Shown: positions 23,844 to 31,718, counted from the stretch's first letter. The stretch: DNA of 64,000 bases from an uncultured Lachnospiraceae bacterium (GCA_947566645.1 CANOKL010000009.1:1-64000), one strand, 5' to 3'. Numbers and translations are program-made. Notes: generated by a model from the sequence alone, not told the origin.

Positions 23844-24434
23844 TTATAATTTAATGAGCTCTTGATAAAGTCTTCCGAGGGGAAGGCCGACTACATTATT
23901 ATAGTCCCCGGTAATTCCTTTCACATGAATGGCAAAGGAACCCTGGATGCCATAGCTTCCGGCCTTGTCAAGGGGATCTCCGGATTCCACATAAGAATAA
24001 ATATCTTCTCTTGAAATGGGGTAGAAGGTCACATCGGTTTTTTCATAAAAGATCCGCTGTGATTTTCTGCCGTTTTTATTTATGATTAAAGCAACGCCGG
24101 TATATACCTGATGTGTCCGGTCAGCAAGAAGGGACAGCATATCACAGGCTTCTCTTTTATCTGCCGGTTTTCCCAGTATTTCATCGCGGTATACGACAAT
24201 GGTGTCCGCTCCGATTACCGTGAAGCTGTCTTGCGGGGGATTTTCCGCCTGAGAAGACAGAAGCTTTTGATATACATCCTCAGCCTTCCCGGCTGCAAGT
24301 TCCATGACAATGTCAGAAGGGACCGTTTTTGTAATCGTTTCTTCCAGGTCAGAAGGAATGACCCGGAAGGATATGCCTGTCTTTGCAAGAAGCTCTTTTC
24401 TGCGCGGTGAGGCAGATGCTAATATATAGATCAT
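23844..24434 (-). CDS. maf: Maf nucleotide pyrophosphatase
   Basis: A 196-residue Maf/Ham1-fold protein. Maf enzymes hydrolyse dTTP, UTP or modified nucleotides to monophosphates and influence septum formation. The N-terminus ILASASPRRKELLAKTG is the Maf signature. The catalytic FTVIGADTIV, the KPADKREACDML segment and DPLDKAGSYGIQGSFA are present. Its start overlaps the stop of the upstream FtsA-like gene by four bases (ATGA), so the two are translationally coupled. That pairing fits a shared role in cell division or the envelope. Confidence 0.93.
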   Translation of the reverse strand: MIYILASASPRRKELLAKTGISFRVIPSDLEETITKTVPSDIVMELAAGKAEDVYQKLLSSQAENPPQDSFTVIGADTIVVYRDEILGKPADKREACDMLSLLADRTHQVYTGVALIINKNGRKSQRIFYEKTDVTFYPISREDIYSYVESGDPLDKAGSYGIQGSFAIHVKGITGDYNNVVGLPLGRLYQELIKL

Positions 24435-26743
24435 GCCGGTTCCTCCTCTATGCGGATGATATCCCCTTCCTTAAGCTCCTGCTGGAACAGACCTGGAATA
24501 CCATTTACAGTCAGCCGGATTTTCCCCTTTGGATTCTGTAGGTCGATACCGGAATACTGGATCATATCCATCAGGTAATACGGGTTGCCGTCCTCCTTGG
24601 AAGGAAGACGTAAGGGCGAGCCGTTCAGCTGAAACAGGATATCTGGCAATGCGTGAGGCGCGGAGGCGGAAGGTGTTTCCGGACTCGTGGTCTTTGTCTG
24701 GAATGTATGTAAAGGAGCCTGGGGGAGAGGGGAGGACTGTATGGCAGGAACAACCTCCCAGTCTACATTGTCCATCCCGATGGCTTCCTGCAGATCAAAA
24801 TCCTCCAGGTCCTCTATATCCTCAAAATCCTCAAAATCCTCAGTATCTTCAAAATCAAAGATTTCAAACTGGTCAAAATCTCCGGCGTCCTTATCAGGTT
24901 CGCTGCTTTCGGCAGGAATTGTCTTGCTGCTGCCTGCTTCCCCGGCTTCGTCTTCGCCAGTCTTTTTGGCCCTGCTGGTATCGCTGGTTTCGTCTTCGCC
25001 AGTCTTTTCGTCCCCGCCGGCAACTGACTTTTCGATTTCGCCTTCATCTGTTTTTTCGTCCCTGCCGGTATCTGGCCGGGAGTCTGTACCGTCAGAATCC
25101 GGATTGTCAGAGGCTTCCCCGCCGTCCTGCTCTTTCCCGGGTCTTCTGATCCGTATAATATCCCCATTTTTCAGTGGAGTGTCAGGCGGTGCGGCTTCCC
25201 CGTTCAGAGTGACGACTGTCTCATCAGAAACACCAGGGAGATCCCCCAGACGTGCACTTGCAGGTATGCCGGCGATGGCAGGCGTGAATTCAATCTCATC
25301 TCCTGCGCGGATTACATCAGAGAGCTTTCCTTCTTTTTTATTGATGAGAAGCAGGGCAGGCTGTGCAGCTTTTCCATAGTAGATTTTCCTTCTGCCATTT
25401 ACTGTTATAATCAGGCTCTGACCGGAGCGCGCCAGAATATCCTGAAAGTTATATCCATTCATCATTAAGAGATTCAGCGCCGTAAAGCTTCCGCTCCGGA
25501 ACAGCTTGGCAGGCTGTCCGTTCAGAGTTACCCGGAAGCTGTCGTTGATCAGGTTCAGACCCGAGGAAATGACAATTCCAAGAGGGGTGGCATACTCCGG
25601 ATTGTTCAGGTCATACTGCTCCGAGAAGGCGCTCATCTTGAAATTATTCCCTGCAATCGCCACGCGGTTGGCATCCATCTTAAGCGCTTCGGTAAGCCCC
25701 TCCTTCAGGCCCGCCAGCTTGCTGCCGCCTCCGGCAAGGAACAGCGCAGAGGGGGCATTTCCATTTACCTCCAGCACCTTTTCCGCAATTTCCTTACAGA
25801 GAAGGCCCGACGCGTCCTGGATGGCGTGAAGCAGCTCCTTTTGTGTAGCTGTGTGTTCAAAACCAAGGATATCCGTAAATGTAATCTCAGTCTGGCTGTC
25901 CATCTGCGCCTTCATAAGCTCTGCAGTCTGGAAATCCACCAGATATTCCTTCATGAGCATTTCTGTAATCTCGTCACCGGCAACGGTAGCCATCGTATAA
26001 CCGATCACGCTTCCGCCGGTGCAGACAGCGATATCGGAGGTTCCGGCTCCGATATCCACCATGACCAGGTTGAGGAGCCTTAAATTTTCTGGAATCGCAG
26101 CGTTAATTGCTGCAATGGGCTCCAGCGTAATACTGACTACATCCAGATCAATCTTCTGCATGGTTGTATACAGGCTTTCCACGACCTCGCTGGGGAGGAA
26201 GGTGGCAATCAGGTCTGCCTTAATCGTCTTCCCCCGGTGGTCTTTCAGGCTGGAGATCATATACTGGTCCAGGTAGTACTGGCAGACCGTATAGCCTACC
26301 AGATAGAACCGCCTGGAATCATCTTCTGCGGCAGTCTCCTGTTCAAAGAGCTGCTCCGCCCGTCCGATTGCACCTGCTTCCAGGCGGCTGATCATTTCAT
26401 CGTCAATCAGCTGGGGACCGGGAAGCTTCATCTCAAAGTCTGCCCGTTTTGTCCTGAGAGCACGTCCGGCGGCTGCGACGCAGACGCGGCTCAGCCGGAA
26501 GCCAAGCTTATCCTCCAGCTTTGCCTTGACCTTTCCGGCCAGCATGGATACTTTCTCTATATTTTCAATCTGTCCGTCAATCATTGCCCGCTGTGTGTGT
26601 TCTTCCTTTTCAATGGCAACAATATTGACCTTTCCGTCTATTACAGTTCCGACTATTCCGATAATGCTGCGCGTTCCGATATCCAGGGCAAATATAGTAT
26701 GCTCTGGCTGAAGCCCGGTGGTTATATCTTGTTCTTTCGCCAT
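24431..26743 (-). CDS. FtsA/PilM-like actin-fold protein with ubiquitin-like repeats and acidic linker
   Basis: A 770-residue protein. The first 390 residues are an FtsA/PilM-type actin-fold ATPase, with phosphate-binding ALDIGTRSIIGIVG near 22-35, VDIGAGTSDIAV and LAGGGSKLAGLKEGL. The rest is unusual. About residues 410-555 hold two or three short beta-rich units ending in GDEIEF or GDIIRIRR. A long acidic, lysine-poor linker (about 560-690) includes GEDE repeats and a FED/IED run. A last unit ends VNGIPGLF...EGDIIRIEEEP. The units resemble ubiquitin-like (ThiS/SLBB) folds. I choose ATG 26743, since CAAGGAGG lies just before it. True FtsA is about 420 residues and membrane-tethered by a C-terminal helix; none is seen. 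A division or envelope role is inferred from the fold and from maf. Confidence 0.8.
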   Translation of the reverse strand: MAKEQDITTGLQPEHTIFALDIGTRSIIGIVGTVIDGKVNIVAIEKEEHTQRAMIDGQIENIEKVSMLAGKVKAKLEDKLGFRLSRVCVAAAGRALRTKRADFEMKLPGPQLIDDEMISRLEAGAIGRAEQLFEQETAAEDDSRRFYLVGYTVCQYYLDQYMISSLKDHRGKTIKADLIATFLPSEVVESLYTTMQKIDLDVVSITLEPIAAINAAIPENLRLLNLVMVDIGAGTSDIAVCTGGSVIGYTMATVAGDEITEMLMKEYLVDFQTAELMKAQMDSQTEITFTDILGFEHTATQKELLHAIQDASGLLCKEIAEKVLEVNGNAPSALFLAGGGSKLAGLKEGLTEALKMDANRVAIAGNNFKMSAFSEQYDLNNPEYATPLGIVISSGLNLINDSFRVTLNGQPAKLFRSGSFTALNLLMMNGYNFQDILARSGQSLIITVNGRRKIYYGKAAQPALLLINKKEGKLSDVIRAGDEIEFTPAIAGIPASARLGDLPGVSDETVVTLNGEAAPPDTPLKNGDIIRIRRPGKEQDGGEASDNPDSDGTDSRPDTGRDEKTDEGEIEKSVAGGDEKTGEDETSDTSRAKKTGEDEAGEAGSSKTIPAESSEPDKDAGDFDQFEIFDFEDTEDFEDFEDIEDLEDFDLQEAIGMDNVDWEVVPAIQSSPLPQAPLHTFQTKTTSPETPSASAPHALPDILFQLNGSPLRLPSKEDGNPYYLMDMIQYSGIDLQNPKGKIRLTVNGIPGLFQQELKEGDIIRIEEEPA

Positions 26744-26773
26744 GATGATTCCTCCTTGCAAACTGTAGCTTAT

Positions 26774-26798
26774 GTGTTACCGGGATAAGCAGTAACAC
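26774..26798 (-). other. Inverted repeat at the 5' end of the FtsA-like mRNA
   Basis: GTGTTAC and GTAACAC separated by 11 bases. It falls at about the predicted transcription start of the FtsA-like gene, so it may be a protective 5' hairpin or an operator. Confidence 0.4.
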
Positions 26799-26807
26799 TT
26801 ACGTTTT

Positions 26808-26836
26808 ATTATATTAAAAGTAAGGCTTAATGTAAA
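26808..26836 (-). promoter_or_regulatory. Promoter for the FtsA-like gene and maf
   Basis: On the minus strand TTTACA (26836-26831), a 17-base spacer and TATAAT (26813-26808), about 65 bp before the start codon. Confidence 0.7.
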
Positions 26837-26858
26837 TCTTTTTCTTCGAAAGGTTATA

Positions 26859-26888
26859 TTGCCGTCTCATATGCTTTCATGATATACT
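26859..26888 (+). promoter_or_regulatory. Promoter for the response regulator gene
   Basis: TTGCCG (26859-26864), an 18-base spacer and TATACT (26883-26888), 25 bp before the ATG at 26914. It is divergent from the FtsA-like promoter. Confidence 0.5.
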
Positions 26889-26913
26889 GCTTTTGACAGC
26901 GAAGAAGGAGTAG

Positions 26914-27600
26914 ATGAAAATGATTCAGATTGTGGAGGATGACCGCGCGCTGGGCGAGGGAATTGTCCTGGCGCTTAAAGAGCCGGGAATGGAGTTTGTG
27001 CGCCACGGCAGCGTGAAGGAGGCATTGGCTGCATTTGAGAGAGCCCTTCCAGAGCTTATTATACTGGATGTGAATCTGCCGGACGGGAGCGGATACGATT
27101 TTCTGAAGGAGGTAAGGAAGCGCTCACAGGTTCCGGTGCTGATTCTTACGGCAAATGATATGGAGATGGATGAGGTGGCGGGCCTTACCCTGGGAGCAGA
27201 CGATTATATGACAAAGCCCTTCAGCCTTGCGGTTTTAAGAGCCAGGATACAGGCTCTTCTGCGAAGAGGGAAGGCTAAGGGGACGGCTCTGTATGAGGAG
27301 GGGGAGTTCCGGTTTGACTTTGACAGTCTCGTTTTTACGAGGAAGGGCCGGGAGGTTGCTTTAAGTGTCAATGAACAGAGACTGTTAAGGCTGCTTGTAG
27401 AAAACCGGGGCAGGGTGCTTACAAGAGGTGTGCTGACAGACCGGCTGTGGAGTGACGGAGGGGATTATGTGGACGAGAATGCCCTCTCGGTAACAGTAAA
27501 GCGCCTGAGGAGCAAGCTGGAGGACAAAAGGGACGGCATTTCCTATATCCAGACAGTATATGGACAGGGATATATGTGGAAACGGGAGGAGCGGGTATGA
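26914..27600 (+). CDS. OmpR/PhoB-type response regulator
   Basis: A 228-residue transcription factor. The receiver domain has the acidic pair E8-D9, phospho-acceptor D52 in IILDVNLP, threonine in LILTAND and lysine in MTKPF. The winged-helix domain follows (about 130-228), with LSVNEQRLLRLLVENRGRVLTR and VKRLRSKL...IQTVYGQGYMW. It is translationally coupled to the kinase gene (ATGA overlap). An FtsX-type ABC transporter lies 3.4 kb downstream behind an inserted island, so the system probably controlled it as in BceRS-BceAB. Confidence 0.92.
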   Translation: MKMIQIVEDDRALGEGIVLALKEPGMEFVRHGSVKEALAAFERALPELIILDVNLPDGSGYDFLKEVRKRSQVPVLILTANDMEMDEVAGLTLGADDYMTKPFSLAVLRARIQALLRRGKAKGTALYEEGEFRFDFDSLVFTRKGREVALSVNEQRLLRLLVENRGRVLTRGVLTDRLWSDGGDYVDENALSVTVKRLRSKLEDKRDGISYIQTVYGQGYMWKREERV

Positions 27601-28463
27601 TAGGAAGAAAGACGCTGAACCGGCTGGAGACCATGCTGGAAGATGCCATTGACGGAACCTTCCGGGAGTCAGATTATGACGAAAGTGTACTTTCCAGGAT
27701 TGAGTGTAAATGGAAGCGTTTCCTGGGGGCGTCTGCCATTTCCAGAGAGGCAGTGGAGAGGGAAAAGAATTATGTAAAGGAATTTGTGTCTGATATCTCC
27801 CACCAGACGAAGACACCCATGGCGAATATCCGGCTGTATACAGAGCTTTTAAGGGAAGGACTCACTGCACCAGGTGGCGGCTCAGGAGAGAACGGGGAGC
27901 AGAATATGCGTCTTCTGGGGGAGATCGAAAAGCAGACAGAAAAACTGGAATTCCTGATCCAGTCACTTGCAAAGCTGTCCCGCCTGGAGAGTAACATTGT
28001 GGAAGTAAAACCGTGCATGCAGGGAATAAGGGAACTGATAGAGACATCACTGGCGGATGTGCGCCCTCTGGCAAAGAAAAAGGAGATTGAGCTGATAAGT
28101 CTGCCAGAAGGTGAAGAGATGGCATTCTTTGATATGAAGTGGACAAAGGAAGCTTTGGGAAATATTCTTGACAATGCGATAAAATATTCTCCTCCCAGAA
28201 GCCAGGTGACGGTGTCAGTTACAAGATACGAGATGTACACCGCTGTTTCCGTCAGGGATAGCGGCATGGGGATTCAAGAGGAAGATACGGCGAAGATTTT
28301 CGGAAGATTTTACCGTGCAGACACAGTGCATCAGGAGGAGGGAGTAGGGCTTGGCCTCTATCTTGCCAGGGAAATCATAAGAAGAGAGAGCGGATATATT
28401 AAGGTGAAATCAAGGCCAGGAAAAGGGGCGGAGTTTACCATATATCTGCAGAATCACAGATAA
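27597..28463 (+). CDS. Sensor histidine kinase lacking membrane segments
   Basis: A 288-residue kinase. The DHp domain shows FVSDISHQTKTPMANI with phospho-acceptor H69. The ATPase domain has NILDNAIKYSP (N box), RDSGMGIQEED (G1) and GVGLGLYLAREII (G2). The 50 residues before the DHp helix are charged and contain no transmembrane helix, so the protein is cytoplasmic or needs a partner to sense the envelope. That is odd for a kinase of this group. The start ATG 27597 overlaps the regulator stop. No terminator follows; the duplicated island begins about ten bases after the stop. Confidence 0.9.
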   Translation: MIGRKTLNRLETMLEDAIDGTFRESDYDESVLSRIECKWKRFLGASAISREAVEREKNYVKEFVSDISHQTKTPMANIRLYTELLREGLTAPGGGSGENGEQNMRLLGEIEKQTEKLEFLIQSLAKLSRLESNIVEVKPCMQGIRELIETSLADVRPLAKKKEIELISLPEGEEMAFFDMKWTKEALGNILDNAIKYSPPRSQVTVSVTRYEMYTAVSVRDSGMGIQEEDTAKIFGRFYRADTVHQEEGVGLGLYLAREIIRRESGYIKVKSRPGKGAEFTIYLQNHR

Positions 28464-28536
28464 CAATTATGGAGAAACCAGTTGTATTCGGAACCTCCAT
28501 ATCCTATAATATCCTTAAGGGCAGGAGGTGGAAACC

Positions 28537-29070
28537 ATGAATGTAGTAAGAAAAGAAGACATCCATACAATAGAAGATATTCATGCATTGCCGGATGGGG
28601 AACGTGCGGAACTGATTGACGGGCAGATTTACTATTTAGCAGCGCCAACCAGGACACATCAGAGAATCTTATTGTCACTAAGCAGGAAAATTGCTGATTA
28701 TATAGATTCCCAAAATGGAAACTGTGAAATATACCCGGCACCATTTGCCGTATATCTTAATGAGGATGGTTATAATTATCTGGAACCGGATATATCTGTG
28801 ATATGTGATCCGTTTAAATTAGACGAGAAAGGCTGTCACGGTGCTCCCGACTGGATTATTGAGATTGTGTCACCTGGAAGCAGACTAATGGATTATTATA
28901 AGAAATTATTCAAATACCGGACGGCAGGTGTAAGAGAGTATTGGATTGTTGATCCCGAGAAGAACCGGATCATAGTTTATCATTTTGAACAGGATGACAT
29001 GCAAGAGTATTCTTTTGGTGAGGACGTCCCCACAGGAATATATGAAGGATTTTCCATAAGGATTTCATAG
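28537..29070 (+). CDS. Uma2-family putative endonuclease, copy 1
   Basis: A 177-residue protein of the Uma2 (DUF820) family, a PD-(D/E)XK nuclease fold. The active-site pattern is EPDISVICD (84-85), PDWIIEIVSPGS (E109) and lysines at 122-123, followed by AGVREYWIVDP. The family is widespread, often multi-copy, and its biological role is not proven. ATG 28537 is eight bases after AGGAGG; the earlier GTG overlaps that site. A paralogue at 30152 is nearly the same over most of its length, but two patches (about residues 44-55 and 138-158) differ strongly. The upstream 60 bp are also shared between copies. Confidence 0.88.
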   Translation: MNVVRKEDIHTIEDIHALPDGERAELIDGQIYYLAAPTRTHQRILLSLSRKIADYIDSQNGNCEIYPAPFAVYLNEDGYNYLEPDISVICDPFKLDEKGCHGAPDWIIEIVSPGSRLMDYYKKLFKYRTAGVREYWIVDPEKNRIIVYHFEQDDMQEYSFGEDVPTGIYEGFSIRIS

Positions 29071-29106
29071 TTGCTGTCCCCCTTTGCTTTTCTTTTCGTA
29101 TCTCTG

Positions 29107-29163
29107 TAGACACCCTCCAAAAATACAAACAGCTTACAAGGGGGTGTCTAAATAGCACCCCCT
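29107..29163 (+). other. Two mutually exclusive hairpins after Uma2 copy 1
   Basis: TAGACACCC (29107-29115) can pair with GGGTGTCTA (29142-29150). The overlapping GGGGGTG can instead pair with CACCCCC (29156-29162). It lies between convergent genes (Uma2 + and XRE -). It may be an intrinsic terminator for the plus strand; no strong T-run follows. Confidence 0.4.
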
Positions 29164-29222
29164 GGGATCTCAATATTTTTGACATTTGAAGTCTATAAGC
29201 GGTTAAAAATACATAATTACAC

Positions 29223-29510
29223 TCATTTCTTACTTTTCAGTATCTCTACCATTTGAAGGATGACACTGATTTCAGATTCATCAAGAACGCTGACATCAAT
29301 GGTTTTCAGCTTATCCAGTCCCAAAAGATAATCGGTAGACACATGGAAAATCCGTGCAAGGCTGATCAGAACATCATAGGATGGATAACGACTGCCGGAT
29401 TCATAAGAAGAGATTGCGCTGACTGCAACACCTGCCATATCTGCAAGCTGTTTTTGTGTCAGATTCCGTTCTGTTCTTAAGTTTTTAACCTTTTCACAAA
29501 AATTCACCAT
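29223..29510 (-). CDS. XRE-family transcriptional regulator
   Basis: A 95-residue protein. Residues 5-60 form a lambda-repressor-type helix-turn-helix: LRTERNLTQKQLADMAGVAVSAISSYESG, then YPSYDVLISLARIFHVSTDYLLGLD. The last 30 residues are a short acidic helix that may mediate dimerisation. The promoter region (29523-29560) reappears at 34779-34816, fused to the codons for SVDYLLGLDKLKTIDV. This shows that an internally deleted second copy once existed downstream. It probably regulates itself or the island genes. Confidence 0.88.
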   Translation of the reverse strand: MVNFCEKVKNLRTERNLTQKQLADMAGVAVSAISSYESGSRYPSYDVLISLARIFHVSTDYLLGLDKLKTIDVSVLDESEISVILQMVEILKSKK

Positions 29511-29604
29511 GAGTAAAACCTTCTTTTACAATCTGTATATAGAAGTGTACTAAAAAGAGTTTCTGAATAGGTGAATAAATATACACTTAAACAGAAAATT
29601 TGTG

Positions 29605-29633
29605 TTGAATTATTTCCTGTAAGGGAATAAAAT
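29605..29633 (+). promoter_or_regulatory. Promoter for the 82-residue gene
   Basis: TTGAAT (29605-29610), 17 bases, TAAAAT (29628-29633). It is divergent from the XRE regulator gene, whose own leader is close by. Confidence 0.5.
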
Positions 29634-29678
29634 AGAAGAAGGAGCATTGTATGAGCATGGTGTAAGAAAGAGGACAAA

Positions 29679-29927
29679 ATGACAGCAGAGCAGCTACAGA
29701 AATTCTATAAGTTTATTATGGGTGATGACCTGGATTTTTATGAGGAATATACCATTCATCTTTCTGACGAGGAACAAGAGGAATTTTTTAGGGATAACCC
29801 GGATTTTATGAAAGATTTCCCTATGGGACGTGGTAAAATAGATTTACTCAAAGATGAAATGTACAGGGGGATTCTGAGAAAGATTAAGAAGAATGAGGAA
29901 AGACAGAGAATGAAAAGAAAAGATTAG
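29679..29927 (+). CDS. Small acidic protein of unknown function
   Basis: An 82-residue soluble protein: an N-terminal helix, an acidic stretch with HLSDEEQEEFFRDNPDF, and a basic C-terminal helix (RKIKKNEERQRMKRKD). I do not recognise a family. It has a promoter of its own, AGAGGA before the ATG, and lies between a divergent XRE regulator and a convergent gene fragment that overlaps its stop by four bases. Island location and arrangement resemble small accessory or toxin-antitoxin-like genes, but nothing in the sequence proves that. Confidence 0.55.
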   Translation: MTAEQLQKFYKFIMGDDLDFYEEYTIHLSDEEQEEFFRDNPDFMKDFPMGRGKIDLLKDEMYRGILRKIKKNEERQRMKRKD

Positions 29928-30115
29928 ATTGCTTGTAATCGTGGTAAAATTACATTTTCTTGATACAGCTTTATCTGATGAACTTCATCTTTTGTACTCT
30001 GCATGTCATTTTTCAATGGTTCTAATTCAGCTTTTAGCTTCATATCCAGTAGCTGAGAGATTGCTAATAAATCTTCATTTGTCAATGCAAAACCAGTTGT
30101 ATTCTGCTTCCCCAT
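29924..30115 (-). pseudogene. Truncated copy of the coiled-coil gene at 34383
   Basis: It encodes 63 residues starting MGKQNTTGFALTNEDLLAIS. From residue 11 it follows the protein encoded at 34383 (LTNEDLLAISQLLD, then VHQIKLYQENVI), but lacks about 11 residues in the middle and stops where the longer protein continues for 50 more. No clear promoter was found. Its first codons overlap sequence shared with the region before Uma2 copy 1. It is most likely a decayed paralogue, though a short protein could still be made. Confidence 0.65.
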
Positions 30116-30151
30116 ATCTTATAATATCCATAAGGACAGGAGGTGGAAACC

Positions 30152-30685
30152 ATGAATGTAGTAAGAAAAGAAGAAATCTATACAATAGAAGATATTCATG
30201 CTTTACCGGATGGGGAACGTGCGGAACTGATTGACGGACAGATTTATTATTTGGCAGCACCAACCAGGACACATCAGAGGATAATTGGGAAATTGTTTCA
30301 GATAATTGCAAACTACATTGATTCCCAAAATGGAAATTGTGAAATATACCCCGCTCCATTTGCCGTATATCTTAATGAGGATGATTACAATTATCTGGAA
30401 CCGGATATATCTGTCATATGTGATCTGTCTAAGCTTGACGAGAAAGGCTGTCATGGTGCTCCCGACTGGATTATAGAGATTGTGTCACCTGGAAGCAGAT
30501 CAATGGATTATTATAAGAAATTATTCAAATACCGGATGGCAGGTGTAAGGGAGTACTGGATTGTTGATCCCGAGAGGAAGCTTGTGACGATATATAATTT
30601 TGAGAAAGAAATAATGGATCAATATTCTTTCGGTGAGGATGTTCCCGTAGGAATATATGAGGGATTTTCTATAAGGATTTCATAG
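30152..30685 (+). CDS. Uma2-family putative endonuclease, copy 2
   Basis: A 177-residue paralogue of the gene at 28537, with the same nuclease-fold residues (EPDISVICD, PDWIIEIVSPGS, AGVREYWIVDP). The two copies are nearly identical from residue 1 to 43 and 56 to 135. They diverge in ILLSLSRKIADYI versus IIGKLFQIIANYI, and after the VDPE motif. Such patchy divergence suggests gene conversion or selection on two surface patches. ATG 30152 has the same AGGAGG placement as copy 1. An intrinsic terminator follows. Confidence 0.88.
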   Translation: MNVVRKEEIYTIEDIHALPDGERAELIDGQIYYLAAPTRTHQRIIGKLFQIIANYIDSQNGNCEIYPAPFAVYLNEDDYNYLEPDISVICDLSKLDEKGCHGAPDWIIEIVSPGSRSMDYYKKLFKYRMAGVREYWIVDPERKLVTIYNFEKEIMDQYSFGEDVPVGIYEGFSIRIS

Positions 30686-30694
30686 ACAGAAGAT

Positions 30695-30728
30695 AATAGC
30701 GCCACCCAATTTGGGGACGCTATTTTTT
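30695..30728 (+). terminator. Terminator after Uma2 copy 2
   Basis: AATAGCG / CGCTATT stem with an inner CCACCC / TTGGGG pairing, followed by TTTTTTA. It begins the 325-bp gap before the ABC transporter genes. Confidence 0.7.
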
Positions 30729-30799
30729 ATTACGTTTCACTGCTATCTTTTATACTTCTGCGGTAACTTACAACACTTTGATGTAAAATCATATAAAGA

Positions 30800-30917
30800 T
30801 ATGTGAAGTTACGTGAAGTGAAGAGTCCAAAAACAGCGATTTTGTCACGTTTTAAAGACTTATGTGAAGTTACGTGAACCGTCAATTCTTTCATAGATGT
30901 TAGATTTGTGAAAGAAT
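30800..30917 (+). promoter_or_regulatory. Operator-like repeats before the ABC transporter operon
   Basis: An 18-bp direct repeat TATGTGAAGTTACGTGAA occurs at 30800-30817 and 30861-30878, 61 bp apart, about six helical turns. A further inverted repeat ATTCTTTCA...TGAAAGAAT lies at 30885-30917. These sit 95-210 bp before the ATPase gene and suggest cooperative binding of a regulator, perhaps the response regulator encoded at 26914. No convincing -35/-10 pair could be chosen, although TATAGT at about 30931 is a possible -10. Confidence 0.55.
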
Positions 30918-31010
30918 GTGGTAAGATAAATATAGTATAGTCGGAAGTGTAAAGAAATAAGCCCGGATATACTTAAGAATATATCTGCAGGGCTGCAGGA
31001 GGAATACGAG

Positions 31011-31718
31011 ATGAAGGTATTGCGGACAATTAATCTAAAAAAATATTATGGAACCGGTGGCCGGGAGGTGAAAGCCTTAGACGGCATCAGCCTTGAGGTG
31101 GAGCGTGGGGAGTTTCTCGCAGTCGTGGGGTCAAGTGGGAGCGGGAAGTCCACGCTTTTGCATATGCTTGGCGGACTGGACCGCCCGACCTCAGGAAAGG
31201 TCTTTGTGGATGAAAAGGATATTTCCTCTCTCAGGGAGGACGCACTGTGCATATTCAGGCGCAGGAAGATCGGGTTTGTGTTTCAGAGCTTTAACCTGGT
31301 GCCAGTGCTGAACGTGTATGAAAATATTGTGCTCCCGGTGGAACTCGACGGGAACACTGTGGATAAGAAGTATGTGGACAGAGTGGTGGAAGCACTGGGG
31401 CTTCAGGAGAAGCTTTTAAGTCTTCCGGGCCAGCTGTCGGGCGGACAGCAGCAGAGGGTGGCCATGGCGAGGGCGCTTGCGTCCAAGCCTGCCATACTCC
31501 TGGCGGATGAGCCCACCGGTAATCTGGACTCCAGGACGAGCCAGGATGTGCTGGGGCTTCTTAAGGTGACAGGAGAGAAATTCGGACAGACAATTGTCAT
31601 GATTACCCACAATGAGGAGATTGCCCAGATGGCGGACCGGATTGTGCGGATTGAGGACGGGAAAATCCGTGGAGGGGAAAATATGGAAGGCGGTGACAAG
31701 TATGCACAGGGTAAATAA
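31011..31718 (+). CDS. ABC transporter ATPase, MacB/BceA type
   Basis: A 235-residue ATP-binding subunit. Walker A GSSGSGKST (40-48), Q-loop in FVFQSFNLVP, signature LSGGQQQRVAMARAL, Walker B ILLADEPTGNLDS and switch histidine in MITHNEE. With the FtsX-type permease it overlaps, it should form a mechanotransmission-type transporter of the Mac/Bce class, which removes antimicrobial peptides from their targets. The C-terminus carries about 15 extra residues overlapping the permease start. ATG 31011 follows GGAGG. Confidence 0.93.
   Translation: MKVLRTINLKKYYGTGGREVKALDGISLEVERGEFLAVVGSSGSGKSTLLHMLGGLDRPTSGKVFVDEKDISSLREDALCIFRRRKIGFVFQSFNLVPVLNVYENIVLPVELDGNTVDKKYVDRVVEALGLQEKLLSLPGQLSGGQQQRVAMARALASKPAILLADEPTGNLDSRTSQDVLGLLKVTGEKFGQTIVMITHNEEIAQMADRIVRIEDGKIRGGENMEGGDKYAQGK

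Noticed and set aside
24529..25379. Plus-strand open frames opposite the FtsA-like gene
   Set aside because: Antisense to the acidic repeat linker. Their serine/proline-rich translations reflect the complementary codons and no ribosome sites are present.
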